From DATHWB01 sp040880725 (GTDB taxonomy: Bacteria > Actinomycetota > Acidimicrobiia > Spongiisociales > ZC4RG35): a stretch of 64,000 nucleotides of DNA. Both the position numbers and the translations under genes were made by a program. The DNA lies in assembly GCA_040880725.1 (NCBI GenBank), contig JBBDHV010000040.1:1-64000 (forward strand), written 5' to 3'. Shown here one piece after another: positions 15,633-23,863 of this stretch. Within the stretch, counting starts at the first letter, position 1, and the number at the start of each line of letters is the position of its first letter. The notes under the pieces were generated by a model, which searched no databases, had not been told where the DNA came from, and saw only the letters and a program-made list of their open reading frames with translations.

Positions 15633-15902
15633 ATGAGGGGCTCGAAGGCATCTCGACGGGTGGCTCCCAAGGTCTCGCGTCGCCCAGCCCGATGGTTCGC
15701 CGTTGCCGGGATAGTGCTGTCTGTCGCCGGCCTCTACATCCGACATCGACGACGCCGGATGGAGGCCGCGCACCGCTCGGCCCACCAGGACCCCGCACCC
15801 GTTCGACCATCGGAGATCGACATCGTCGATGAGGCAGCCCGGGAGTCGTTCCCGGCGTCGGATCCACCGAGTTGGACCCTCGGAGCGACACGGCGAACAT
15901 GA
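15633..15902 (+). CDS. small single-helix membrane protein with ESFPASDPPSW motif
   Basis: An 89-residue protein with a very basic N-terminus, one transmembrane helix (WFAVAGIVLSVAGLYI), an Arg cluster and a C-terminal DEAARESFPASDPPSW motif. That motif recurs at the C-terminus of small actinobacterial proteins of unknown function. A consensus SigF-type promoter lies 128 bp upstream. The start is not certain; a Met at residue 43 would leave only the soluble part. It is convergent with the next gene, 14 bp away. Confidence 0.65.
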   Translation: MRGSKASRRVAPKVSRRPARWFAVAGIVLSVAGLYIRHRRRRMEAAHRSAHQDPAPVRPSEIDIVDEAARESFPASDPPSWTLGATRRT

Positions 15903-15916
15903 CGTCCGGTACCCCC

Positions 15917-16225
15917 TCAGCCTTCCCACAGGAGCGACACGGCCAGGACGATCGCGACTACCGAGGTCACGAGGATCCCAGACCCCGCGATGCCGAGGAT
16001 CAGCCCAGTGGTCGCTCCGACGGCAGATCCGGTGATCCCCCGCCGGAATGACTCGCCATCCTGGCGACCGAACCCCATGCCGGTACCCGTGCCGAAACCT
16101 GCCATCGTCAGCGAGGCCACCGGGCCGCGCCAGTCGGTGAACGCCACACCACCCACGGGGGCCTGCAAGAGGACACCGCTGAGGAACCCGATTGCCCCGA
16201 AGACAATCGCGGACAGGACACGCAT
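15917..16225 (-). CDS. Gly-rich membrane protein
   Basis: A 102-residue protein with three hydrophobic segments: a start resembling an uncleaved signal (VLSAIVFGAIGFLSGVLL), a Gly-rich middle (GFGTGTGMGFG) and a C-terminal helix (GILVTSVVAIVLAVSLL). No enzyme motif is present. A consensus SigF-type promoter at 16333-16357 points to it across a 108-bp leader. Gly-zipper-like segments suggest an envelope protein; the function is unknown. Confidence 0.6.
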   Translation of the reverse strand: MRVLSAIVFGAIGFLSGVLLQAPVGGVAFTDWRGPVASLTMAGFGTGTGMGFGRQDGESFRRGITGSAVGATTGLILGIAGSGILVTSVVAIVLAVSLLWEG

Positions 16226-16332
16226 CAGCGGAGCATCGCCGGCGAGACGTAGGGACGTTCAGGATCAGGGGCATTGGCAAGTCGCACCGCAACCGCTGGT
16301 CCCAGGCCGGTTTCATACATCTTCCATCCGGG

Positions 16333-16357
16333 TTACCCGAAGCACCGCCGATCAAAC
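16333..16357 (-). promoter_or_regulatory. SigF-type promoter for the Gly-rich membrane protein
   Basis: The minus strand reads GTTT, 15 bases, GGGTAA, a full match. Its -35 lies 26 bp from the -35 of the WhiB promoter, forming a compact divergent pair. Confidence 0.6.
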
Positions 16358-16383
16358 CCGGACCGACCGAACTGGGACATGCG

Positions 16384-16409
16384 GTTTCAACGTGAGTCCT
16401 GTGGGGTAA
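16384..16409 (+). promoter_or_regulatory. SigF-type promoter for the WhiB gene
   Basis: GTTT, 16 bases, GGGTAA, a full match; the transcription start would be near 16416 and the gene starts at 16467. Confidence 0.65.
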
Positions 16410-16466
16410 TCGAGAGGCGGCGGCGCTCGCTGCGCCGGCATTCGGCAAACCGGAGGAACAAGACAG

Positions 16467-16817
16467 ATGAGCACGGGCAGCCTCGGCCTACTCGGTGCGG
16501 ACCTCGATCTCACGATGGCGGACGTTCACCTCCGTGCCCCTCGTCCCGGATGGCATACACGCGCGGCATGCGCAGACGTCGATGACGGACCGTTCGCCGG
16601 TCGACACACCTTCACCGAAGAAGCAGAGCAGGCTGCCCGCGACGTCTGCCAGGACTGCGTCGTTCGCGAGGAGTGTCTCGCCTTCGCGCTCGCCCATGGT
16701 GTTCGGCATGGCGTGTGGGGCGGGTTCAATCACGCCGAGCGTCGTCGGCTTCGTCGGCGCTGGCTGGAATTACGGGACGCCGAGGCGAATCGCCGCCGTC
16801 TTGCAGCAACTCCCTGA
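16467..16817 (+). CDS. WhiB-family [4Fe-4S] transcription regulator
   Basis: A 116-residue WhiB-like protein. The cluster ligands are one Cys in RAACADVD and the C-x2-C-x5-C set in DVCQDCVVREEC. The GVWGGF turn and the basic helix ERRRLRRRW follow, the part that contacts DNA or sigma factor. WhiB proteins sense redox or NO and act with sigma region 4. GGAGGAACAAGACAG precedes the ATG. The SigF-type promoter upstream makes it a second-tier regulator of the stress island. Its last 92 bp overlap the convergent FUSC gene. Confidence 0.92.
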   Translation: MSTGSLGLLGADLDLTMADVHLRAPRPGWHTRAACADVDDGPFAGRHTFTEEAEQAARDVCQDCVVREECLAFALAHGVRHGVWGGFNHAERRRLRRRWLELRDAEANRRRLAATP

Positions 16818-17832
16818 CGAGTCGCCGGGCGTCGCCGGCGACGAGATGCACGAGTTCTGTCACTGCCATGTGGAGGGACTGCTCATTTCCACAGTGCGAT
16901 GAGGCGTGAGCACCGACCTCCCGAGCTGCGTTCCGCACGCGCTCCTCGGCCTCGACCGACTGTCCGGATTCACCCAAGGACGCCACCTCGCCCACCGTGG
17001 CGACAAGGTCCGCGGCCATGTCCAGCGCTTTGGACAGATGGGCATCGGGACCGTCCTCGGCCAGGCGATTGGCAGCTCGGGCGGCCGTGGTGGTCGTCCG
17101 CAGGAACGGCTGGAGACGCCGCTCCCGTTCCCAGGCGCTCTCGACTGCCCTCCTCTGGTGGCGACGCCACGGAGAGAACCGGGCTACCTCGAACGAGAAG
17201 CCGAAGCTCTCGTTCACGGCACTCGAGTTCCGGTCGATCGATTCGCTCCGCTCGTCGGCCTCCAACGGGGCGTTGCTCCCGGCCGGGTCGAGGGCGGCGG
17301 AGGTAAGTCGCAGGCTGTTGACGGCGGCGGCGACTTGGCGGTCGATCGCTCGTCGCGCATACCGGATCGCCCGGGGAGGGAACACGAGGTACACGAGCCC
17401 AAAGGCGGTGCCCGCCCCGATCAGCGCTTCGATCCCCCGCTCCGGAAGCCAGCCGTCTCCTCCGAGTGCGAAGAGAATCGGCGTATTGAAGCCCGCATAC
17501 ACGACGGCCAGTGTGTCATCGAGCAAGAGTCGAGTGACGACGATCGCCACCGCCGTCACCACCGCAATCCAGGTCACCCCACTCGGAAGAAACCGCACGG
17601 CGATCTCGCTCAAGACGATCGCGATCGCCATTCCGCCGAGCATCGATCGAACCCGCTCCGGAAGCCGGTCGTAGCCGCCTCCGAGGACGGCAACGGCAGC
17701 AACCGGGGCGTACGACGGCGCATCCGTGGGAAGCACCGCGGCAGCCAGCCACCATGCGATGCCCGCCGCAAGTCCGGTCTGGACACCGGCAACCAGAGCC
17801 TGGCGGACGTGGTTTGCGGACACGCGTGGCAC
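16726..17832 (-). CDS. FUSC-family membrane protein
   Basis: A 368-residue protein. Its N-terminal half holds about five or six transmembrane helices (LVAGVQTGLAAGIAWWLAAA and AIVLSEIAVRFL among them) of the aromatic-acid-exporter/FUSC type. A long soluble helical C-terminus with acidic coiled segments follows. Members export aromatic acids or affect the envelope; the substrate is unknown. The start is a GTG at 17832. The long overlap with whiB at the 3' ends is unusual but both frames look real. A weak SigF-like box lies just upstream. Confidence 0.8.
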   Translation of the reverse strand: MPRVSANHVRQALVAGVQTGLAAGIAWWLAAAVLPTDAPSYAPVAAVAVLGGGYDRLPERVRSMLGGMAIAIVLSEIAVRFLPSGVTWIAVVTAVAIVVTRLLLDDTLAVVYAGFNTPILFALGGDGWLPERGIEALIGAGTAFGLVYLVFPPRAIRYARRAIDRQVAAAVNSLRLTSAALDPAGSNAPLEADERSESIDRNSSAVNESFGFSFEVARFSPWRRHQRRAVESAWERERRLQPFLRTTTTAARAANRLAEDGPDAHLSKALDMAADLVATVGEVASLGESGQSVEAEERVRNAAREVGAHASSHCGNEQSLHMAVTELVHLVAGDARRLVRELLQDGGDSPRRPVIPASADEADDARRD

Positions 17833-17841
17833 TCACTCCTG

Positions 17842-17867
17842 GTACCCACCACTCGCTGCGCGAATAC
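17842..17867 (-). promoter_or_regulatory. weak SigF-like promoter for the FUSC gene
   Basis: The minus strand reads GTAT, 16 bases, GGGTAC, differing from consensus in both boxes by one base. The distance to the GTG would again give an almost leaderless message. Confidence 0.3.
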
Positions 17868-17997
17868 GTGTGCGCACGACGTGCGGACCGTCGAGGGCTG
17901 GGAGAGCCGAGTTTTCTCGACGCGAGAGCGGCAGAAGCCGCCATGCGGCAACCCCCTTGTGCCACCATTGCGCCCACCGACCGGAAGGACAGAGTCA

Positions 17998-18513
17998 ATG
18001 TTCGAGGCAATCGCAGCCAGGCTGCCGCGGGTTCTCAAGATCGAGGGTCCGGTACATGGCGAGATCGCATCAGATTCCAACGCCACGATCCAGGCGATCG
18101 TCGTCACCGCAGTGGCAGCCCTCGTCGCAAGCCTGACGGGCGAAGGCGGCTTCGTGGGCCGCATCGTCGCTGCGGCCATCCTCGCTCCGATCGGTCTCTT
18201 CATCTGGACCGGCATCGCCTTCTTGTTGGGGAAGATGTTCGGGGGCCAAGCGAACTACATCTCCCTGGTACGTCCGATGGGGTACTCCGCCGCGCCGTAC
18301 GCCCTGGCCATCGTTCCGGTGATCGGTGGACTCGCAGGGTCCATCTACTCGGCGGTGATCCAAGTCAAGCTCCACCAAGAGGTGAACGGACTCAGCCAGG
18401 GCTCGGCCATTGCCGTCGTGGTGATTCCACTGATCGTGCTGTTCGCGATCGGGTTCATCCTCACCCTGTTGGGTCTCGCGCTTCTTGCCGGGCTCGACGA
18501 CTTCGCCAGCTGA
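17998..18513 (+). CDS. Yip1-family membrane protein
   Basis: A 171-residue protein with about five hydrophobic helices. It begins with the typical cytoplasmic stretch MFEAIAARLPRVLKIEGPVH and continues ATIQAIVVTAVAALVASL, LAPIGLFIWTGIAFLLGKMF and MGYSAAPYALAIVPVIGGLAG, the Yip1 domain pattern. Bacterial members are of unknown function and are thought to act in membrane organisation. GGAAGGACAGAGTCA precedes the ATG. It is divergent from FUSC with 165 bp between; no strong SigF box is seen on this side. Confidence 0.85.
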   Translation: MFEAIAARLPRVLKIEGPVHGEIASDSNATIQAIVVTAVAALVASLTGEGGFVGRIVAAAILAPIGLFIWTGIAFLLGKMFGGQANYISLVRPMGYSAAPYALAIVPVIGGLAGSIYSAVIQVKLHQEVNGLSQGSAIAVVVIPLIVLFAIGFILTLLGLALLAGLDDFAS

Positions 18514-18726
18514 GCCACGGGCGATCCCGCCAGGATCGCGACCAACTGTCGGACGGCATCGGTCCCTGCTGCGCGCTCATGGCGTGTCGCCGTGCCCGAC
18601 GCGCCATCGGAACCGACCCACCGACCACGCGGAGCGGAGAGGGCTTCGAGGAGTTTCAGGGTCGATCCGGCGGGGAAAGGGGTGTGTGCTACGCCACGCC
18701 GCTGACCAGAGTCGAAGGGGACAACA

Positions 18727-19182
18727 ATGAGCAAGAAGTCACAGATGGCGACGCTGGCCGCCGGCGCGCTCGCTGCGTATTTCTTCGATCCCGACAAGGG
18801 ACGTACCCGGCGAGCACGTTTCAAGGACCAGGCGGCTTCCGCACTCCGCTCTCTCAAAGAGGAGACCTCCGCTCGAGCGAAGTATCAACGCAACGTCGTG
18901 GAAGGATGGATGCACGAGGCCGAGAGCGCCGGGCGTCCGGCCCGCGAGTTCAACGACGATGTTCTCGTTCAGAAAGTGAAGAGCGAAGTCCTCGGGAACT
19001 GGACCGCCCAGGGACACCCCTCCGTCGAAGCAGAAGTATCAAACGGCACTGTCATCCTCAGCACGGATCTCAGCGAACGAGCGATGCAGGAGGAGCTGAT
19101 CCAGCGAGTCCGGCAGGTCGAAGGCGTGCAGGACGTGAGTCTGCGAGACGGTCTGTCAGTGCCCGGCGGGACGCAGACATGA
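18727..19182 (+). CDS. BON-domain protein
   Basis: A 151-residue protein. The N-terminus is a short hydrophobic segment followed by the conserved YFFDPDKGRTRRARFKDQ basic patch. A helical linker leads to a BON domain at about 75-145 (DDVLVQKVKSEVLGN, VSNGTVILSTDLS and VRQVEGVQDVSL). BON domains bind phospholipid and are common in osmotic-stress proteins. GAAGGGG precedes the ATG. The stop at 19182 lies within the 55-bp sequence duplicated around the assembly gap, so the protein itself is intact. A GTTT-N16-GGGAAA stretch upstream is too weak to call a promoter. Confidence 0.88.
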   Translation: MSKKSQMATLAAGALAAYFFDPDKGRTRRARFKDQAASALRSLKEETSARAKYQRNVVEGWMHEAESAGRPAREFNDDVLVQKVKSEVLGNWTAQGHPSVEAEVSNGTVILSTDLSERAMQEELIQRVRQVEGVQDVSLRDGLSVPGGTQT

Positions 19183-19354
19183 CATGTGGCTTTGGCAGGN
19201 NNNNNNNNNNNNNNNNNNNNNNNNNNNNNNNNNNNNNNNNNNNNNNNNNNNNNNNNNNNNNNNNNNNNNNNNNNNNNNNNNNNNNNNNNNNNNNNNNNNG
19301 AGACGGTCTGTCAGTGCCCGGCGGGACGCAGACATGACATGTGGCTTTGGCAGG
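19145..19354. other. scaffold gap (100 N) flanked by identical 55-bp contig ends
   Basis: Bases 19200-19299 are exactly 100 N. The 55 bp to the left (19145-19199) and the 55 bp to the right (19300-19354) are identical. This is the signature of two contigs that actually overlap by one 55-mer but were joined with a default gap, so the true sequence is probably 155 bp shorter here with nothing missing. Confidence 0.85.
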
Positions 19355-19474
19355 CTGTGACCGCGGCTCTCGGCAGGCGCCCGTCACATCCGCGACCACC
19401 GGGCATACACACCGTCGAGGAGCTGAGACCGTCGACGGTACCAAGACCCCAAAAGCCTCTCGATTGAATTCGTC

Positions 19475-19499
19475 GTTTCATATCCACAACGACGGGTAA
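19475..19499 (+). promoter_or_regulatory. SigF-type promoter for the 181-residue gene
   Basis: GTTT, 15 bases, GGGTAA, a full match, 32 bp before the gene at 19532. Between the assembly gap and this site I see no gene. Confidence 0.7.
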
Positions 19500-19531
19500 T
19501 CCCCACGAAAGCAACTACGAAGGAGCCGATC

Positions 19532-20077
19532 ATGCAATCCGCCCGCGACATCACGGCCGCCTGGCCGGAGGAATCTCGTGAAGCAGCCGAACTGGTCATC
19601 GACGCACGAGGCGAGCCGGACGAGGCGACCGACTCTCTCTTGATCTGGCATCAAGCGGAGCCTTGGAAGCGAATCGTCGCGTCGAAGGAGTACTACGACC
19701 ACCAGTTTCCTGCCCCACACATCGATTCGGTCGAGTCCGTTCTCGACTATCGGGTTCCCGCCGACGTCTTCACAAGGCTGGCGAACTTCGACGGGTCCGT
19801 CGTGGTGGAGCGCACCGCCGGAGAGGTGTCGGCACGCTGTCACGACGAGCAGGCAAACTTCCTGGCATTGAACCTGATGGACGACATTGTCCAGGGACGC
19901 CGCAGCGTTGAGGATGCGAGGGAATACTACGCCACGGAGTTCCTCGGAGTCCGCAAAGGCGAGCCGACCCCCTACATGGAGGGGCTCAGGTTCGAACCGG
20001 GCGACGGCTCTTCTGGGGATCCGGACACGCGCGTGATCTCCGAGGACGAACTGGAAGCCGCGCAACGCACCGGCTGA
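19532..20077 (+). CDS. conserved hypothetical protein of the stress island
   Basis: A 181-residue soluble acidic protein that I do not recognise. It opens with MQSARDITAAWPEESREAAEL, has an aromatic-rich middle (LIWHQAEPWKRIVASKEYYD, PAPHIDSVESVLDYRVP) and ends with an acidic tail. There are no signal, membrane or Cys-pair features. AAGGAG precedes the ATG at a good distance and a full SigF-type promoter lies just upstream, so it is very likely expressed under stress. The HxxPxPHxD-like stretch could be functional, but nothing proves it. Confidence 0.7.
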   Translation: MQSARDITAAWPEESREAAELVIDARGEPDEATDSLLIWHQAEPWKRIVASKEYYDHQFPAPHIDSVESVLDYRVPADVFTRLANFDGSVVVERTAGEVSARCHDEQANFLALNLMDDIVQGRRSVEDAREYYATEFLGVRKGEPTPYMEGLRFEPGDGSSGDPDTRVISEDELEAAQRTG

Positions 20078-20156
20078 TGACTCGCAGGTGGCCAGTCGCC
20101 TCCTGGTCGTCGGACTGAGGTTGGTCGAACGAAGACGAAGACCGACCACCGATCCG

Positions 20157-21758
20157 CTACGCCATCGCGACGAGATCCAGCATCGAGTCGTCGAAATAGT
20201 GCACTTCTCCTTCGGGCATCATCAGCGCCCGGTCAGGCTGGAGCTGCGCGACGAAGTCGGTGTCGTGGGACACCAGCACGATGGTGCCCTGATAGGTGGC
20301 CAGCGCACCGAGAAGGGCGTCCTTGGCCTGTGGATCGAGGTTGTTGGTGGGCTCGTCCAACAGGAGCACGTTGGGCCGGGATGTCATCAGCATCGCCAGG
20401 GCCAGCTTGGTCTTCTCTCCTCCGGAGAGGGACGACGCGTCTTGTTCGACCTTGTCGGCGAGGAGAAAGTGCCCCAACAGGGCACGGAGTTGCTGGTCGG
20501 GGATGCCCGCGGAGACCTTCTTGATGTGATCGAAGACCGACACGCCCGCCACGATCTGCTCGTGTTCCTGGGCGTAGTAGCCGAGCGACGCCTTGTGCCC
20601 GAGCACGACCTCGCCCAGGTCCTGGGACTCCACCCCGGCGAGAATCCGAAGGAGGGTCGTCTTCCCGGCGCCGTTGAGCCCCATGATCATCAACACTTCG
20701 CCTCGCTCCAGTGCGACGTCCACGTCGACAAACACGAGATTGTCACCGAAGGACTTGGCGAGGCCCAGTCCTTCGAGAGGGGTACGGCCTGACGGCTCGG
20801 GTGGAGGGAAGCGAACGTTCACGTCCTTCCCGCGCGCCTGGATCTCGACCAGGTCACGCTTGAGACGCTCGGCTCGGGTCTCCATCGACCGCGCCCGGCG
20901 CGCCATCTTCTCGGTCGACCCTCGGAAACGGCGCACGTTCTCTTCCAAGGCGTTGATCTTCTGCATCTGGTGCTTGCGCTCCTTCTCGCGCTGGGCGCGA
21001 CGCCGCTCGCGCTCGGCGAGAAAGAAGCTGTAGTTGCCGTTGTACCGCTCGATTTGCTGGTTCTCGAGCGACAACACCGAGGTGATCGACTCGTCGAGAA
21101 GCGGGAGATCGTGCGACACCACCAGCAACGCCCCCCGATAGGTCGCGAGATACTCCACCATCCACGCTTTGGCATCGAGGTCGAGATGGTTCGTGGGCTC
21201 ATCGAGCAGCATGACGTCGGTCTCCGCGAACAGAATGCGAGCAAGCTCGACCCGACGCCGCTGGCCGCCGGACATGGATGCAACGGACTGGGACAGGTCG
21301 TCGTTGTCGATTCCCAGGTTGGCGGCGGTGCGCTTCGCCTCCGCTTCGGCGACAAACCCGCCCTTGGCGTCGAACTCTTCCTGGAGACGTGAGAAGCGTA
21401 CGATCGCCCGGTCCCGCGCCTCGCCGTCCAGCCTCTCGATCTTGCGTCTGGTCTCTTCGATCCGGCGTTGCATCGCGCCGATCTCACGCGCCGCGAGGAT
21501 GCGTTCCAACGCCGTCATTCCCGGATACTCCAGATCAGGAAGGGCCGCCTCCTGGGAGAAGTAGCCGAGATTGCCCGATCGAGTGACCGTTCCGCCGGCG
21601 GGGAGGCTGTATCCGACCAACGCGCGCATCAGGCTGGTCTTCCCTGCCCCGTTCCTGCCGACCAGACCGACCTTGTCGCCTGCTTGCACGCTGAAGTTCG
21701 CCTCGTCCAACAGGACGCGCGGACCAACTTCGAGACGGAGATCACGGACGAGGAGCAT
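20157..21758 (-). CDS. ABC-F family ATPase
   Basis: A 533-residue soluble protein with two ABC domains and no membrane part, the ABC-F layout of ribosome-associated translation factors. The first domain has GLVGRNGAGKTSLMRAL, the signature SMSGGQRRRVELARIL and LLDEPTNHLDLDA. A highly charged linker (ERERRRAQREKERKHQMQKI) follows. The second domain has GLNGAGKTTLLRILAG, LSGGEKTKLALAML and LLLDEPTNNLDPQA. Catalytic Glu residues are present in both Walker B motifs. It resembles the housekeeping actinobacterial group more than dedicated antibiotic-protection proteins, although that cannot be settled here. It is a single gene. Confidence 0.93.
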   Translation of the reverse strand: MLLVRDLRLEVGPRVLLDEANFSVQAGDKVGLVGRNGAGKTSLMRALVGYSLPAGGTVTRSGNLGYFSQEAALPDLEYPGMTALERILAAREIGAMQRRIEETRRKIERLDGEARDRAIVRFSRLQEEFDAKGGFVAEAEAKRTAANLGIDNDDLSQSVASMSGGQRRRVELARILFAETDVMLLDEPTNHLDLDAKAWMVEYLATYRGALLVVSHDLPLLDESITSVLSLENQQIERYNGNYSFFLAERERRRAQREKERKHQMQKINALEENVRRFRGSTEKMARRARSMETRAERLKRDLVEIQARGKDVNVRFPPPEPSGRTPLEGLGLAKSFGDNLVFVDVDVALERGEVLMIMGLNGAGKTTLLRILAGVESQDLGEVVLGHKASLGYYAQEHEQIVAGVSVFDHIKKVSAGIPDQQLRALLGHFLLADKVEQDASSLSGGEKTKLALAMLMTSRPNVLLLDEPTNNLDPQAKDALLGALATYQGTIVLVSHDTDFVAQLQPDRALMMPEGEVHYFDDSMLDLVAMA

Positions 21759-21825
21759 GCGAGTCCCAGAGGTTAGGGGCGCTTCGGACCCATCCTGTCC
21801 GGGTTTGTCTTCGACAGGGTCGGTG

Positions 21826-23034
21826 TCAGGACGACAGGACTTTTGCCAGGGCGTCGACCATCCGGTCGATCTGGGTGTCGGTGATGACGAGTGGTGGGCA
21901 CATCGCCAGGGCGTTGCCGAGTGGACGGACGATTACCCCTTCGGCGAGCACCCCATCGCGGTCCTTCATGGCGTCGCGCCCTTCGGGCAACTGAATCGCC
22001 CACACCGCTCCGGACCCTCGCACCTCGGTCACCAGACCGTCCCCCTGCAGGGCACGCAGCCCGTCACCGAGGCGGCGTTCGATTCCCGGAACGCGCTCGA
22101 GGAGGCCTTCGTCCCGCTGGATGGCGATCGCAGCGTTGCCTGCCGCGGCCGCCAGAGGATGACCCGAGTACGTATAGCCGTGCTTGAGGGCGAAGCCCTC
22201 GTTGGCCATGAGGGCGTCGGCAACGGCCGGACCAACGACGACACCTCCGAGCGGGACGTAACCGGACGATGCCGCCTTGGCGAAGGTGATCAGATCCGGC
22301 TGCACGCCGTAGTGCTCAGCAGCAAACCACGTACCCAACCGCCCGAACCCGGTGATCACCTCGTCGAAGATGAGAAAGGCATCGTGTTCGTCACAGAGTG
22401 CCCGCAGTCCTTCCAGATACCCCTCGGGGGGAGGGAACACCCCGCCCGCACCCTGCAGCGGCTCGGAGAGCACTGCGGCGATCGAGTCGCCCTGCTCGGC
22501 GAAGAGCCGCGCCATGGGTTCGATGTCGGGTCCTGCCACGTTGACGACGTTGCCGACCAACTCGCCGAAACCTTCCCGGTTCACGGGAATTCCCTGCGCG
22601 GATGTCCCGCCGTAGTTGGTGCCGTGGTAACCGTGCTCGCGGCTGACGATCATCGTCTTGTGCGGCCGCCCGGCCTCGCGCTGGGCGATGCGGGCGATCT
22701 TCATCGCGCTGTCCACCGCCTCCGAACCCGAGGACCCGAGGAACACTCTGCCGGTGTCGAACGGCGACAGATCGAGGATCGTGTCGGCGAGCTGCTCTGC
22801 GGGAGGATTCGAGAACGGCGCGAACGTGTGATAGCTGGCGAGAGCCTTGGCCTGGGTCGTGATCGCTTCGACCATCTTCGGGTGGCCGTGCCCCACGTTC
22901 ATGTACCACAGCGACGCCATCCCATCGATGTAACGGTTGCCATCGGAATCCCAGATCTCGGCGCCCTCGCCACCGACGATGGAAACGAACTCGGACATGC
23001 GGGGAGGACTGAAAGGGTGAAGAAACGAACTCAT
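21826..23034 (-). CDS. class III (omega) aminotransferase
   Basis: A 402-residue PLP enzyme of fold type I. Seen are the N-terminal IWDSDGNRYIDGMASLWYMN, the phosphate-binding GSSGSEAVDSAMKIAR, the HGYHGTNYGG loop, the PLP-contacting FDEVITGFGRLG, the Schiff-base Lys in FAKAASSGYVPLGG, and YTYSGHPLAAAAGNAA. It transfers an amino group from an amine or omega-amino acid to a keto acid. The ATG at 23034 gives normal length; a Met at 22998 is the alternative. The next gene upstream ends 14 bp before it, so the three minus-strand genes from 24705 to 21826 may form an operon. Confidence 0.9.
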   Translation of the reverse strand: MSSFLHPFSPPRMSEFVSIVGGEGAEIWDSDGNRYIDGMASLWYMNVGHGHPKMVEAITTQAKALASYHTFAPFSNPPAEQLADTILDLSPFDTGRVFLGSSGSEAVDSAMKIARIAQREAGRPHKTMIVSREHGYHGTNYGGTSAQGIPVNREGFGELVGNVVNVAGPDIEPMARLFAEQGDSIAAVLSEPLQGAGGVFPPPEGYLEGLRALCDEHDAFLIFDEVITGFGRLGTWFAAEHYGVQPDLITFAKAASSGYVPLGGVVVGPAVADALMANEGFALKHGYTYSGHPLAAAAGNAAIAIQRDEGLLERVPGIERRLGDGLRALQGDGLVTEVRGSGAVWAIQLPEGRDAMKDRDGVLAEGVIVRPLGNALAMCPPLVITDTQIDRMVDALAKVLSS

Positions 23035-23047
23035 AGTGGGACTGAAA

Positions 23048-23863
23048 CTAGTCGACGGTCCGCCACCACACCGTGACCAGGCGTCGCACCGGCTCACCAA
23101 CGGTCATCCGCCCGTCATGGATCTCGACATCGGGTTCGAGAAGTGAACGGACCTCGCCGGACCGCGACGGCGGCACGACGAGACGTCTCCGATACAACTC
23201 GACGATCTCCTCCCACGACTCGAACCACGTTCCGCCGGGGCGTTCCCATCGGTCGACGGTCGGCTCGACTCCGATCGCTTCGCGAACGACATCCACGAGG
23301 TCGTCGACGGTCGGACCGTCGGGGCGGTCGATGCCATGGAGGCTCCGGTAGTAGGGGCCGAGCGGCACCCAGGGATGGGCTTCGGTGAGCTCGAGGACGA
23401 CACCCTGCCGGGCGTGTGCCGCCATCGCTCGCAGGAACGCCTCGATCGCCGGAACGTCATAGACGACGTGTGCTGCCATGACGACATCGAAGGAACCGAG
23501 GTCGACGGCAGTCGGCCACGCCTCCTCCACGACCACGTAACCCTCCAACCCCGCTGACTCCTCCCGCAGGGCGGCGGCCATTTCCGAGGACTTCTCGACC
23601 GCGGTGATCCGATGACCACCCCGTGACAATGGCAGCGAGGCTCGGCCCGCCCCCGCGCCGATGTCCAGCACCGATCCATCCGGTCCGGCGAGGCGCTCGA
23701 CTGTCTCCGACGTGGGCGAAGGCGCGATCTCTTCAGCTGTGATGTTGCGGCGTTTGAACAGCTCCACCGGCCAGCGGTACGGCGAGTCGGTGACGGCCGC
23801 GAGAAGTTCTTCGGGAATCGCCCACGACCCGAGCTCGGACCGCCATCGGTCTGCTGCCGTCAC
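23048..23863 (-). CDS. class I SAM-dependent methyltransferase
   Basis: A 271-residue protein with the Rossmann-type methyltransferase core. Motif I is VLDIGAGAGRASLPLS, the acidic motif II is ITAVEKSSEM and motif IV is FDVVMAAHVVYDV. About 60 N-terminal residues and a C-terminal extension flank the core. The substrate is unknown. The ATG at 23863 overlaps the stop of the PIG-L gene in ATGA, so the two are translated together. The pairing suggests modification of a small amino-sugar or thiol compound, which is inference only. Confidence 0.85.
   Translation of the reverse strand: MTAADRWRSELGSWAIPEELLAAVTDSPYRWPVELFKRRNITAEEIAPSPTSETVERLAGPDGSVLDIGAGAGRASLPLSRGGHRITAVEKSSEMAAALREESAGLEGYVVVEEAWPTAVDLGSFDVVMAAHVVYDVPAIEAFLRAMAAHARQGVVLELTEAHPWVPLGPYYRSLHGIDRPDGPTVDDLVDVVREAIGVEPTVDRWERPGGTWFESWEEIVELYRRRLVVPPSRSGEVRSLLEPDVEIHDGRMTVGEPVRRLVTVWWRTVD

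Noticed and set aside
15463..15651. A 62-residue minus-strand frame with one hydrophobic segment upstream of the GH130 gene
   Set aside because: It has no ribosome site, and a full SigF-type promoter inside it reads the other way toward the 89-residue gene, which has a recognisable motif.
17754..19337. A 527-residue plus-strand frame running through the N-gap
   Set aside because: It overlaps the Yip1 and BON genes in another frame and crosses ambiguous bases.
19145..19354. A tandem duplication at the end of the BON gene
   Set aside because: The two identical 55-mers flank a default-size N run and are better explained as overlapping contig ends.
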